Shown here one piece after another: positions 32,509-41,718 of a stretch of DNA of 64,000 bases; position 1 is the stretch's first letter; each line of letters begins with the position of its first letter. The DNA lies in NCBI RefSeq assembly GCF_023656415.1, contig NZ_JAMOIL010000008.1, forward strand, positions 1 to 64,000, in the 5' to 3' direction. Made by a program: the position numbers and the translations under genes. Source of the DNA: Nocardioides bruguierae. GTDB taxonomy: Bacteria; Actinomycetota; Actinomycetes; Propionibacteriales; Nocardioidaceae. Under the pieces are notes generated by a model. The model was not told where the DNA came from. It did no database searches and was given only the letters and a program-made list of their open reading frames with translations.

Positions 32509-34935
32509 ATGTCGCTCACGCTCGCCGAGGCCCGTGCCCGCGCCGCCGTCCTGACCGGTGTCTCCTACGACCTGGACCTCGACCTCACCGACCCCGGCCG
32601 GGGCACCTACGGCTGCACGGCGCTGGTCGGGGTCACCACCGCGGAGCCGGCCACGTTCCTGGAGCTGAAGGACGGCCAGGACCTGTCGGTGACGCTCGAC
32701 GGCGAGCCGGTCGAGCACGCCTACGACGGCCGCCGGATCACGCTGGCGGGCCTCCCGGTCGGCGTCCCGCTGACGCTGCGGGTCGACGTCCGCGTGCCCT
32801 ACGTGAGCGACGGCGACGGCATGCACCTGATGACGGACGCCGCCGACGGGGAGACCTACGCCTCGGCCTACCTCTCCCTGGACGTGGCGCAGCGGGTGTT
32901 CCCCTGCTTCGACCAGGTCGACCTCAAGGGCCCGCTGACGCTGGCCGTCACCGCCGACCCGCGGTGGACCGTCATCGCCAACGGCCGCGTGCTCTCCTCC
33001 CCGCAGGAGCGGGCGGCCGGACGCTGGCGCTTCGCGACCACTCCCCCGGTGTGCCCGAGCCTGTTCGTGGTCTGCGCCGGGCCGTGGCACTCGGTGACGT
33101 GGGAGCACGCCGGCCTGCCGTTCGGCTGGCACGCCCGGGCGTCGCTGGCCGCGGACCTCGACCGCGACGCGCCCGAGCTGATGGCCACCACCAACGCCTG
33201 CTTCGACCACTACGCCGAGCTCTTCGACGAGCCCTACGCCTTCGACTCCTACGACCAGCTCTTCGGGCCCGGCCACAACTGGGGTGCGATGGAGACGCCG
33301 GGCTGCGTCACCTACCGCGACGAGTACCTGCCGCGGGGGCGCACCTCCGACGTCGCCCGGGCGGGCCGCGCGACCACCATCGCGCACGAGATGGCACACA
33401 TGTGGTTCGGCAACCTCGTGACGATGCGCTGGTGGGAGGACACCTGGCTCAACGAGTCCTTCGCCGACTACATGGGCTACCGGGTGGCCGCCGACGGCGC
33501 GGGGTTCGCGGACACGCTCGTGGGCCACGAGGGACGCCGCAAGCCCGGCGCGTACACCGCCGACGAGCGACGCTCCTCGCACCCGGTGGCACCGCTGCCC
33601 GAGGACGTGCCGGACGTCGACGCCGCGTTCGCCAACTTCGACGCGATCTCCTACTCCAAGGGCAACTCGCTGCTGCGCCAGCTCGTCACGTGGCTGGGCG
33701 ACGAGGACTTCCTCGCCGGGGTGAACGCGCACCTCACGACCCACCGGTTCGGCAACGCCACGCTCGACGACCTCGTCGGCGCGCTGGACGACGCCTCGCC
33801 GCGCGACGTGCGCGCCTGGGCCGAGGCCTGGCTGCGCACCACGGGCTTCGACACGCTGCGGGTGATCCGGGGCGAGGACGACGTGCCCGTGCTCGAGCGC
33901 GTGGGCAGCCGCCCGCACCGCGTCTCCGTGGTCGCCCTCGACGGGCCCGCGATCGTGGGTCGGGCCATGGTGGACGTCGACGACGAGCCGGTGCGGCTGA
34001 GCGACTGGGCCGGCCTCGCCGTCGTCCCGAACGCCGGCGGCGAGTCGTTCGCGCGGCTCGCGCTGGACCCGCTCTCGGCCGCGGTCGTGGCCGAGCACCT
34101 CTCGGCCCTGGAGGACCCGCTGCTGCGCACGGTGCTGTGGGCGCACGCCTTCGACCGCGTGCACACCCGCGACCTCGGCGTGGTCGGGTACGTGGACCTG
34201 GTGCGCCGACACCTGCCCGCCGAGACCAACGCGGCCCTCGTCGGTGGCGTCGTGGGACGGACGCTGGGCCCCGTCCTGGCCCTGCGGACGCCGGCCGAGC
34301 ACGCCGGCACCGTGCGCGCCACCGTCGCCGGTGCGTGCGCGGTGGGCCTGCTGGGCTCGCCGGCCGAGGGCGTGGGGCTGGCGCTGACGCAGGGACTGGC
34401 CGCCACCTCCTCGGACCCGGCCCTGCTGGAGGGCTGGCTCACGACCGGCGCCACCGAGGCCGGGCTCACGCTCGACCCGGCACTGCGCTGGAGCGTGGTG
34501 GCCCGGCTGGCCGAGCTCGGGCAGCTGGACGAGGCGGCCATCGAGGCCGAGCGGGTCGCCGACGGCACCTTCGCCGGCGACCTGGGTGCGGCCCGCGCCC
34601 TGGCCGCACGGCCCACCGCGGAGGCGAAGGCCCAGGCCTGGGCGCGGATGACCGAGCCGGACGTCGGCAACCGGGTCTTCGAGGCGTGCGCGGACGGCCT
34701 GTGGTCGACCGAGGAGCCGTCCCTGGTGCGCCCCTACGTCGACGCCTACCTGGCGGAGGCGCCCGGCATCGCCGGGCGGCGCGGTCAGGGCTTCAGCCTC
34801 GTCGTCGGCCGGGCGTTCCCCTCCGTGGCGCTGACCTCCACGCAGCGCTCGGCGCTGGCCTCGACGCTGGCGTCCGGCTCGGTGCCCACCGTCCTCGCTC
34901 GCCTCTGGAACGACACGCTGGACGACCTCGGCTGA
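32509..34935 (+). CDS. pepN: Aminopeptidase N
   Basis: This 808-aa M1 zinc metallopeptidase removes N-terminal residues from peptides. The zinc site is HEMAHMWFGNLVTMRWWEDT with a downstream Glu in LNESFADYMGY; the exopeptidase motif reads GAMETPG instead of the common GAMEN. A long C-terminal helical domain (about 430-808) is complete. TAGGGT lies 6 nt before ATG 32509. Confidence 0.94.
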   Translation: MSLTLAEARARAAVLTGVSYDLDLDLTDPGRGTYGCTALVGVTTAEPATFLELKDGQDLSVTLDGEPVEHAYDGRRITLAGLPVGVPLTLRVDVRVPYVSDGDGMHLMTDAADGETYASAYLSLDVAQRVFPCFDQVDLKGPLTLAVTADPRWTVIANGRVLSSPQERAAGRWRFATTPPVCPSLFVVCAGPWHSVTWEHAGLPFGWHARASLAADLDRDAPELMATTNACFDHYAELFDEPYAFDSYDQLFGPGHNWGAMETPGCVTYRDEYLPRGRTSDVARAGRATTIAHEMAHMWFGNLVTMRWWEDTWLNESFADYMGYRVAADGAGFADTLVGHEGRRKPGAYTADERRSSHPVAPLPEDVPDVDAAFANFDAISYSKGNSLLRQLVTWLGDEDFLAGVNAHLTTHRFGNATLDDLVGALDDASPRDVRAWAEAWLRTTGFDTLRVIRGEDDVPVLERVGSRPHRVSVVALDGPAIVGRAMVDVDDEPVRLSDWAGLAVVPNAGGESFARLALDPLSAAVVAEHLSALEDPLLRTVLWAHAFDRVHTRDLGVVGYVDLVRRHLPAETNAALVGGVVGRTLGPVLALRTPAEHAGTVRATVAGACAVGLLGSPAEGVGLALTQGLAATSSDPALLEGWLTTGATEAGLTLDPALRWSVVARLAELGQLDEAAIEAERVADGTFAGDLGAARALAARPTAEAKAQAWARMTEPDVGNRVFEACADGLWSTEEPSLVRPYVDAYLAEAPGIAGRRGQGFSLVVGRAFPSVALTSTQRSALASTLASGSVPTVLARLWNDTLDDLG

Positions 34936-34944
34936 GCCCGCCCC

Positions 34945-34997
34945 GCGGGACGTCATACGTCTGAGGGGGACTGCGTCCGCTCCGTATGACGTCCCGC
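34945..34997. terminator. Long hairpin after pepN
   Basis: Perfect 15-bp arms GCGGGACGTCATACG and complement flank a 23-nt loop in the gap between convergent pepN and the NmrA-like gene. It is probably a bidirectional terminator. Confidence 0.75.
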
Positions 34998-35016
34998 TGA
35001 GCGCGGGGGCGAGCCG

Positions 35017-35868
35017 TCAGGCCAGGGCGGTCTTCACGGCCTGCTCGAGGCCGGTGGCGGGGCGACCGAGGAGGGTCTCGAGGTCGGTGGCGGGCACGAG
35101 CAGCTCGCCCTCGGTGATGCCGCGGTCGACGTCGGCGAAGACCTGCGCCGCCGGGGCGGGGAGCCCGGCGCCCTCGAGGATGCCCTGGAGCACCTCGAGC
35201 GGCACCTGGGTGTAGCTGACCTCCTGGCCGATCACGCCGGAGACCGCGGCGGCGATCTCGGGCAGGGTGACCTGCTCGCCACCGAGCTCGTAGGTCCGGC
35301 CGGCGTGCCCGTCCTGGGTGAGGACGACGGCCGCGGCCTCGGCGTACTCGCTGCGCAGCGCGACGGAGAGGCGGGCGTCCGGGGCCGCGGCGCCGGCGAA
35401 GCCGTGCTCGGTCCACACCGGCACCTGGCCGGTGTAGTTCTCCACGTACCAGGCGTTGCGCAGGACGACGGTCGGCACGGACGAGGCCGCGAGGATCTCC
35501 TCGGTGGCGCGGTGGTCGTTCATCAGCAGCAGGCTGGACTCGGCGGCCTTCGGCCCCGAGGTGTAGACGAGGAGGCTGACGCCGGCCTTCTCGGCGGCCT
35601 CGACCACGGTGCGGTGCTGGTCGACGCGGTGCGGCTCGATGCCGGAGACCAGCAGCACCTTCTCGGCGCCGACCAGTGCGGCGGCGACGGCCTCGGCGTC
35701 GTCGCGGTCGACGGCGCGGACGTCGACGCCCTGCTCGGCGAGGTCGGCCAGATTCTCGGTGCTGCGGCCGGTGGCGACGATCTCGGCGGGCGCGACACCC
35801 TTCTCCACCAGGTGCTCGACGGCGAGGCGGCCGAGGTGACCGGTGGCTCCGAAGACGACGATCGACAT
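35017..35868 (-). CDS. NmrA/QOR2-like NAD(P)-binding protein
   Basis: This 283-aa atypical SDR has the N-terminal nucleotide motif VVFGATGHLGRLAVEHL and VYTSGPKAAESS, and matches the NmrA-like/quinone oxidoreductase 2 group. A GGAGG site precedes ATG 35868. It is divergent from an HxlR regulator, a common pairing in which the regulator controls this redox protein. Confidence 0.82.
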   Translation of the reverse strand: MSIVVFGATGHLGRLAVEHLVEKGVAPAEIVATGRSTENLADLAEQGVDVRAVDRDDAEAVAAALVGAEKVLLVSGIEPHRVDQHRTVVEAAEKAGVSLLVYTSGPKAAESSLLLMNDHRATEEILAASSVPTVVLRNAWYVENYTGQVPVWTEHGFAGAAAPDARLSVALRSEYAEAAAVVLTQDGHAGRTYELGGEQVTLPEIAAAVSGVIGQEVSYTQVPLEVLQGILEGAGLPAPAAQVFADVDRGITEGELLVPATDLETLLGRPATGLEQAVKTALA

Positions 35869-36005
35869 GGGGTTCCTCCTGTGACGGGGTGGGCCCGGCG
35901 TCCACCGGGCTTCTCGTCCAGGCCCAACAGGCCCTCCACCTGCATGCTTCCCGACAGGTAGCAGTGACCTTGAAGTGCTGTGGTTACCCGAGGGATAGTG
36001 ACCAG

Positions 36006-36401
36006 GTGAGCCCGACGTCTCCTGCCGCAGCCGCCCTCGAGGTGGACCAGACCCCCGACCCGTACACCGCCGCGTGCCCCACGCGCACCGTGCTCGACCG
36101 GGTCGGTGACCGGTGGACGATGCTCGTGCTGCTCCTGCTGGCGCAGCGCACCCACCGCTTCTCCGAGCTCTCCCGCGCGATCGAGGGGATCAGCCCGAAG
36201 GTGCTGACCCAGACCCTGCGCGGCCTCGAGCGCGACGGGCTGCTCGTCCGCGAGGTGCACGCGGAGGTTCCGCCGCGGGTGGAGTACACGCTCACCCCGC
36301 TCGGCGGCACGCTGGTGGACGCCGTCGCCGGGCTGGACCGCTGGGCGCGCGTCCACATCGGCGAGGTCGAGGCCGCCCGGGCCGCCTACGACGCGGGCTG
36401 A
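36006..36401 (+). CDS. HxlR-family transcriptional regulator
   Basis: This 131-aa winged-helix protein has the HxlR landmarks VLDRVGDRWTMLVLLLLAQ, RFSELSRAIEGISPKVLTQT and RDGLLVREVHAEVPPRVEYT. An N-terminal Cys (YTAACPTRTVLD) is in the position used for redox sensing by some members. It likely regulates the divergent NmrA-like gene. Confidence 0.85.
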   Translation: MSPTSPAAAALEVDQTPDPYTAACPTRTVLDRVGDRWTMLVLLLLAQRTHRFSELSRAIEGISPKVLTQTLRGLERDGLLVREVHAEVPPRVEYTLTPLGGTLVDAVAGLDRWARVHIGEVEAARAAYDAG

Positions 36402-36502
36402 CCCGCCGACGACGCAGCCAGGGTGCGTCTCGGGCGCCAGGGTCTCGTCAGGCTCCGTCACGACCTCGCAAGCTCGGCCGTGGTCGCCGCTCGACCACCG
36501 AC

Positions 36503-36532
36503 GATCGCTACCTCGCAGGCTCGGTAGCGATC
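36503..36532. terminator. Terminator at prs 3' end
   Basis: A perfect inverted repeat GATCGCTACC / GGTAGCGATC abuts the prs stop codon between convergent HxlR and prs. Confidence 0.7.
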
Positions 36533-37511
36533 ACGCGTGGCCGTCGAAGAGGGACGTGACCGACCCGTCCTCGAAGACCTCGCGGATCGCGCGGGCGATG
36601 AGCGGGGCGATCGAGAGCTCGGTGAGCTTGTCGAACTTCCGCTCCTCCGGGATCGGGAGGGTGTTGGTGACGACGACCTCGATGGCCGAGCAGTTCTTCA
36701 GCCGGTCGACCGCGGGATCGGAGAGGATCGCGTGGGTGGCAGCGATGATGACGCCGGCCGCGCCGTCCGCCATGAGGGCCTCGGCGGCCTTCACGATGGT
36801 GCCGCCGGTGTCGATCATGTCGTCGGTCAGCACGCAGATCTTGCCGGTGACCTCACCGACGACGCGGTTGGCCACCGTCTCGTTGGGACGGTCGGTGCGG
36901 CGGGTCTTGTGGATGAAGGCCAGCGGGGCGCCGCCGAGCTTGGCGGACCAGCGCTCGGCGACCTTGATCCGGCCGGCGTCCGGGGAGACGACGCAGAGCG
37001 GCTGGTCGCCGTACTTCTCCAGCACGTAGTCGGTGAGGATCGGCAGCGCCATCAGGTGGTCGACGGGGCCGTCGAAGTAGCCCTGGAGCTGGTCGGCGTG
37101 CAGGTCCACGGAGATGACCCGGTCGGCACCGGCGGTCTTGAACAGGTCCGCCACGAGGCGGGCCGTGATCGGCTCGCGGCCGCGGTGCTTCTTGTCCTGG
37201 CGGCCGTAGCCGTAGAACGGCATGACGACAGTGATCCGCTTGGCGGAGGCCCGCTTGAGGGCGTCCACCATGATCAGGTGCTCCATGATCCACTCGTTGA
37301 TCGGAGCCGTGTGGCTCTGGATCACGAAGGCGTCGCACCCGCGGACGGACTCCTCGTAGCGGACGTAGATCTCCGAGTTGGCGAACTCGTAGGCACTGGT
37401 CGGCACGAGGTCGGTGCCGAGGATCTCGGCGACTTCCTCGGCCAGAGCCGGGTGTGCCCGACCGCTGAAGACCATGAGGTTCTTCTCGGTGGTCCTCTTG
37501 TAACCGGTCAT
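36531..37511 (-). CDS. prs: Ribose-phosphate pyrophosphokinase
   Basis: This 326-aa enzyme makes PRPP from ribose-5-phosphate and ATP. SAYEFANSEIYVRYEESVRG, the ATP flap YGYGRQDKKHRGREPITARL and the PRPP loop VLTDDMIDTGGTIVKAAEAL are intact. ATG 37511 follows family convention. Downstream of glmU on the same strand, the usual glmU-prs pair. Confidence 0.96.
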   Translation of the reverse strand: MTGYKRTTEKNLMVFSGRAHPALAEEVAEILGTDLVPTSAYEFANSEIYVRYEESVRGCDAFVIQSHTAPINEWIMEHLIMVDALKRASAKRITVVMPFYGYGRQDKKHRGREPITARLVADLFKTAGADRVISVDLHADQLQGYFDGPVDHLMALPILTDYVLEKYGDQPLCVVSPDAGRIKVAERWSAKLGGAPLAFIHKTRRTDRPNETVANRVVGEVTGKICVLTDDMIDTGGTIVKAAEALMADGAAGVIIAATHAILSDPAVDRLKNCSAIEVVVTNTLPIPEERKFDKLTELSIAPLIARAIREVFEDGSVTSLFDGHA

Positions 37512-37712
37512 GCGCGCACCACTCCTGGTCGACGGCTGCAAAGGCGCTGGTGATTCTGCCCCGCACAGCAGGCGCGGCCAACTCCGGACCGGCCGCTGGG
37601 CACGTCACGAACGACACGTCGGACGAAGGCGCAGGTCACAGGCGTGTCACCGGTTCGTCACCGATCCTTTACCCATCTGCTCGGCCTCGTCGGGCCGGGT
37701 CTGGACGCCGGG

Positions 37713-39170
37713 TCAGGCGTCCGTGCCCGCCTCGTCCGCGGCGTCGAGGGCCTCGCGGGCGGCGTCCGCCTGGGCCGTGCCTGCGCGCTTGTCGAGGGCC
37801 CAGCCCTCGATCAGCCGCACGGGGCCGGCGCTGACGGCGAGAGCACCCGGGGGCACCGTCCCGCGCACGACCGTTCCCCCACCGGTGGCCGCGCCGTCGC
37901 CGATCTCGACGGGGGCGACGAAGGTGTTGTTCGAGCCGGTCCGGGCGTGCTTGCCGACCACCGAGCGGTGCTTGGCCACGCCGTCGTAGTTGGCGAAGAT
38001 CGTGCCCGCGCCGATGTTGGTGCCCTCGCCGATCTCGGCGTCGCCGACGTAGGAGAGGTGCGGCACCTTCGCGCCGGTGCCGATCACGGCGTTCTTGGTC
38101 TCGACGAAGCCGCCGATCTTGCCGCCGGCGCCCAGGCGGGTGCCGGGGCGCAGGTAGGAGAAGGGGCCGACGTCCGCCCCCGCGCCGACGACGGCGAGCT
38201 CACCGTGCACGCGCACCACGTGCGCGCCCGCGCCGACCTCGCAGTCGCGCAGGGTGGTGTCGGGGCCGACCACGGCGTCCTCGCCGACGGACGTGGCGCC
38301 GAGCAGCTGGGTGCCGGGCAGGATCGTCACGTCCTGGGCCAGGTCGACGTCCACGTCGATCCAGGTGGTGGCCGGGTCGACGATCGTCACGCCCTCCTTC
38401 ATCCACCGGTTCAGCACGCGGTCGTTGAGGATGCGGGCCAGGCCGGCCAGCTGGGCACGGTCGTTGGCGCCCTCGGTCTGCACGACGTCGTCCAGGACGT
38501 GCGCACCGATCTGTAGCCCGGCCTCGCGGGCCAGGCCCAGCAGGTCGGTGAGGTAGTACTCGCCCTTGGCGTTGTCGTTGGAGAGCCGGGGCAGGGCCTC
38601 GCGCAGGAAGCCGGCCTCGAAGGCCATGATCCCGGAGTTCACCTCGGCGATCTCGAGCTCGTCGCGGTCGGCGTCCTTGTGCTCGACGATCCGGACGACG
38701 TCGCCGTCGGCGTCGCGCACGATCCGGCCGTAGCCGCTGGGGTCGGGGACGACGCCCGAGAGCACGCTCACCGCGCGCTGGGCCGCCTCGTGGGTGGCCA
38801 CGAAGTCGCGCAGGGACTCCCCCGTCAGCAGCGGGGTGTCGCCGTAGGCCACGAGCACGGTGCCGGTGGCGACGTCCGCGGCCTCGACGCCGACGCGCAC
38901 GGCGTGGCCGGTGCCGCCCTGCTCCTCCTGCACGACGAGCTGCGCCGTCGGCATCCGCTCGCTCACGTGGGGCCCGACGAGCTCGCGCTGGTGGCCGATG
39001 ACCGTGACGACGCGGCGCGGGCTCAGCTGCTCGACCGCCGCGAGGACGTGCCCGACCAGCGAGCGCCCGCCGATGGCGTGCAGCATCTTCGGCGTCTTGG
39101 AGCGCATGCGCGTCCCCCCGCCCGCGGCGAGGACGACGACGGTCAGGTCGGTGAGCACCGGCTGCTGCAC
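37713..39170 (-). CDS. glmU: Bifunctional GlmU uridylyltransferase/acetyltransferase
   Basis: This 485-aa enzyme makes UDP-GlcNAc for the cell wall. The N-terminal pyrophosphorylase domain has VVLAAGGGTRMRSKTPKMLH and GTGHAVRV; the C-terminal left-handed beta-helix acetyltransferase has hexapeptide repeats and VPHLSYVGDAEIGEGTNIGA. GTG 39170 is preceded by GGAG. The C-terminus is an Ala-rich tail. Confidence 0.96.
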   Translation of the reverse strand: MQQPVLTDLTVVVLAAGGGTRMRSKTPKMLHAIGGRSLVGHVLAAVEQLSPRRVVTVIGHQRELVGPHVSERMPTAQLVVQEEQGGTGHAVRVGVEAADVATGTVLVAYGDTPLLTGESLRDFVATHEAAQRAVSVLSGVVPDPSGYGRIVRDADGDVVRIVEHKDADRDELEIAEVNSGIMAFEAGFLREALPRLSNDNAKGEYYLTDLLGLAREAGLQIGAHVLDDVVQTEGANDRAQLAGLARILNDRVLNRWMKEGVTIVDPATTWIDVDVDLAQDVTILPGTQLLGATSVGEDAVVGPDTTLRDCEVGAGAHVVRVHGELAVVGAGADVGPFSYLRPGTRLGAGGKIGGFVETKNAVIGTGAKVPHLSYVGDAEIGEGTNIGAGTIFANYDGVAKHRSVVGKHARTGSNNTFVAPVEIGDGAATGGGTVVRGTVPPGALAVSAGPVRLIEGWALDKRAGTAQADAAREALDAADEAGTDA

Positions 39171-39482
39171 GGAAGCGACTCCAGTCGGGTCGAGGAAGGT
39201 GGTCGGCCGTGCGGAGCGGCCCGACCGGCCCGCACAGACGCCCCACTCTAGGCGGGACACCTCCCTCCTCCCCCATGCCGGTCCGGCCCACACCCCCGCA
39301 CGGATGCGGCGGGCCACCCCGAGCACAGGTCGGCACCGAGCGACCAGCCTCTCGCCGTCGTCCGGGGTGCCGTGAAACGGATCACGCCTCACCCGCGGCG
39401 AGCCCTACTTTCGACGGGTGGCGCTTCGGCCGACCTCCGGCTCCCCCACCTTCGCGCGCCGCTCCTCACCAGGAGATCCCCC
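39171..39482. other. Intergenic region between glmU and a secreted-protein gene
   Basis: These 312 bases lie between divergent genes. No gene or strong hairpin is seen. It should contain both promoters, and an AGGAG ribosome site lies just before the next gene. Confidence 0.5.
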
Positions 39483-40157
39483 ATGCCCGAGATGCCCGAG
39501 CACCCGCGCCGCCGCCCGTCCGCACCGCTGGTGATCAGCCTGCTCGCCCTGGTCCTGGCCCTCGTGGCCACCGGGGCCCCGGCCACCGCCGCCCGCCTGA
39601 TCACCGGCCAGGACGTGAGGAACGGCTCTCTCACCGGCCTCGACGTCAAGGACGGCAGCCTGCGCGCCGCCGACCTGGCCGACGGCGCCGCCGGCGTCAC
39701 GTTCTTCGGCCGCAAGCGCGTCCTGGCCTCCGCGGGCGACGACTACACCGCCTCCCTGGCGGCGGCGAAGAAGGTCGTCCTGCTCCGGCAGGGCCCCATC
39801 ACCGTCTACGGCAAGTGCTTCATGGTCGGCACCACCATCAACTACGTCGTGGCGGTCTCGACGAAGGAGGACGGGGTGCTGATGGACTCCCGCGAGGACT
39901 CCCTCGTCACCGAGGGCAGCTTCCTCGACGTGGACACCCCCGAGACCGACCGGATCATGGAGGAGGACAGCGCCAGCGCCGGCACCGCCGACTCCGACGC
40001 CGAGGACAGCAGCGACTTCCTCATCCTCGCGCCCGACGGGACGACGATCCGCGGCTGGTCCGGCGGCGCCCTGAAGACCGGCGCGCTGCCCGGCGGCAAC
40101 GGCCCGTTCGGCGCCGGCAAGGTCTGCCTGTTCACCGGCGGGGCCTTCCACAGCTGA
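39483..40157 (+). CDS. Secreted protein with GLxVKDGSL-type repeats
   Basis: This 224-aa protein has a signal peptide-like hydrophobic stretch (VISLLALVLALVATGAPATA, about 18-37), then two copies of an ITGQDVRNGSLTGLDVKDGS-type motif common in actinobacterial exported proteins. The remainder is an acidic beta-rich domain. The function is unknown. Confidence 0.65.
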   Translation: MPEMPEHPRRRPSAPLVISLLALVLALVATGAPATAARLITGQDVRNGSLTGLDVKDGSLRAADLADGAAGVTFFGRKRVLASAGDDYTASLAAAKKVVLLRQGPITVYGKCFMVGTTINYVVAVSTKEDGVLMDSREDSLVTEGSFLDVDTPETDRIMEEDSASAGTADSDAEDSSDFLILAPDGTTIRGWSGGALKTGALPGGNGPFGAGKVCLFTGGAFHS

Positions 40158-40266
40158 CCCGCCCCACCTGACCCGTACCCGGGCAGCCACCCGGTGACCG
40201 ACGGACGTCACCGGGTGGCCACCCGCCCGGCACCCTGACGCCACCCCCGGGCGCCAGGCTGGCCGG

Positions 40267-41718
40267 ATGCACCGACGCGCCGGACGCCGACTCCTGCCGC
40301 TGCTGCTGTTCCTGGGCCTGGCGGCGGTCTACGTCCCGACGATCGGCACGAACCCCAGCCCGGACGTCTACACGGCCGACTTCGCCGCGTGGCACCTCGC
40401 CCGCACCGGCGACCCCGTGCCCGACATCAGCAACTTCCCGCTGCTGGACGACAACATCATCCGCGAGACCTGGATCGTCGAGACCGCCGACGGCCGCGAG
40501 GCGGTCGGCCGCTCCCCCGGCGTGATCGCGGCGGTCGTGCCGACGTACTGGCTCGAGCACGTGCTGACCGGGGCACCGGCGATCACCGCGGTGCCCGGCG
40601 GGCTCACCGCCGCGCTGCTCACCGCCTGGACCGTGACGCTCTTCTTCTCGCTGGTGCGGCGGCACCGCGGCGACCGGGAGGCGCTGCTGGCCGCGGGCCT
40701 GCTGGGGCTGGCCACGCCCCTGTGGTCGGTGGCGGCCGACGGGGTCTGGCCGCACACCCTCACCGCGCTCGGCATCGTCGCCACCGCCTGGGCCGCCGAC
40801 CGGGAGCGGTGGTGGCTGGTGGGCCTGGCCGGCGGGCTCGTGCTGTGGGGCCGCGTGCACGCGGCGGTGGTGTGCGCGGTCGTCGGCCTCGGGGTCGCGT
40901 GGGCTCGGCGGCGTCCCCTGATCGCCGTGCGCGTCGGCGTCCCGAGCCTGGCGCTGCTCGGGCTGATGGCCTGCTGGACCCGCTGGACGTACGGCTCGTG
41001 GGACCCGACCTCCGGCTACCGCGCCGGCGACTTCACCAGCACCGCCGGCGGCTACCTCACCGACCCGCTCGGACTCCTGGTCAACGCCGCCGGGTTCCTC
41101 GTCTCCCCCGACCGCGGCCTGCTCGTGTGGACGCCGCTGCTGGTCGTGCTCGCACCGGCGCTGCGTCGCGGCTGGCCCGACCTGCCCGACTGGGCGCGCT
41201 GGCTGGCCGTCAGCGGGGTGGCCTACCTGCTCACGCAGGGCCTGCTGGTGCGGTTCAGCGGCGGCGACCAGTTCTACGCGTACCGCACCAGCCTGGAGCT
41301 GGTGGTGGCCGCCGCCCCCGCGCTCGCGCTCACCGCACATCGAATGGGGCCGCGGGCCCGCCGCTGGTTCACCCCCGTCGCCGTGCTGCAGCTGGTGCTG
41401 CTGGTGCCCGGCTCGGCGCTGGACGGGTTCTTCGTGCCGGTCGCGCACGTGTGGACGCGGAACGCGTTCGTGGTGGGCGCGCTCGAGCGTCCGGTCGCGG
41501 TCGGCCTGTGCACCGCCGCGGCCCTGGCGCTCAGCGCAGGGGTGCTGCGGGCGTGGCGCTCGGGGTGGCTGCGCGACGAGCAGCCTCCTGCTCCCGGCGG
41601 GCCTCGTGCCGGGTCCGCTCCCGCATCACCCACGGCACCGCCGCCGCAGCCGCGAGCGCTCCGAGCCCCAGCACCCACGGCCACGGACCGGCCGCCGGGT
41701 AGGTCTGCTGGTGGCTGA
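40267..41718 (+). CDS. Polytopic membrane protein, possible glycosyltransferase
   Basis: This 483-aa protein has about 10 hydrophobic helices. An acidic periplasmic loop after helix 1 (NPSPDVYTADFAAWHLARTG) resembles GT-C/mannosyltransferase folds. The C-terminal 60 residues are Pro/Ala-rich and overlap the opposing gene by 188 bp, so the true stop may be earlier or the overlap is real. The substrate is not known; its neighbours suggest surface glycan synthesis. Confidence 0.6.
   Translation: MHRRAGRRLLPLLLFLGLAAVYVPTIGTNPSPDVYTADFAAWHLARTGDPVPDISNFPLLDDNIIRETWIVETADGREAVGRSPGVIAAVVPTYWLEHVLTGAPAITAVPGGLTAALLTAWTVTLFFSLVRRHRGDREALLAAGLLGLATPLWSVAADGVWPHTLTALGIVATAWAADRERWWLVGLAGGLVLWGRVHAAVVCAVVGLGVAWARRRPLIAVRVGVPSLALLGLMACWTRWTYGSWDPTSGYRAGDFTSTAGGYLTDPLGLLVNAAGFLVSPDRGLLVWTPLLVVLAPALRRGWPDLPDWARWLAVSGVAYLLTQGLLVRFSGGDQFYAYRTSLELVVAAAPALALTAHRMGPRARRWFTPVAVLQLVLLVPGSALDGFFVPVAHVWTRNAFVVGALERPVAVGLCTAAALALSAGVLRAWRSGWLRDEQPPAPGGPRAGSAPASPTAPPPQPRALRAPAPTATDRPPGRSAGG

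Noticed and set aside
32134..34956. Minus-strand frame of over 900 codons opposite pepN
   Set aside because: Composition is repetitive Arg/Gly/Ala/His-rich, as expected for an antisense shadow of a high-GC gene.
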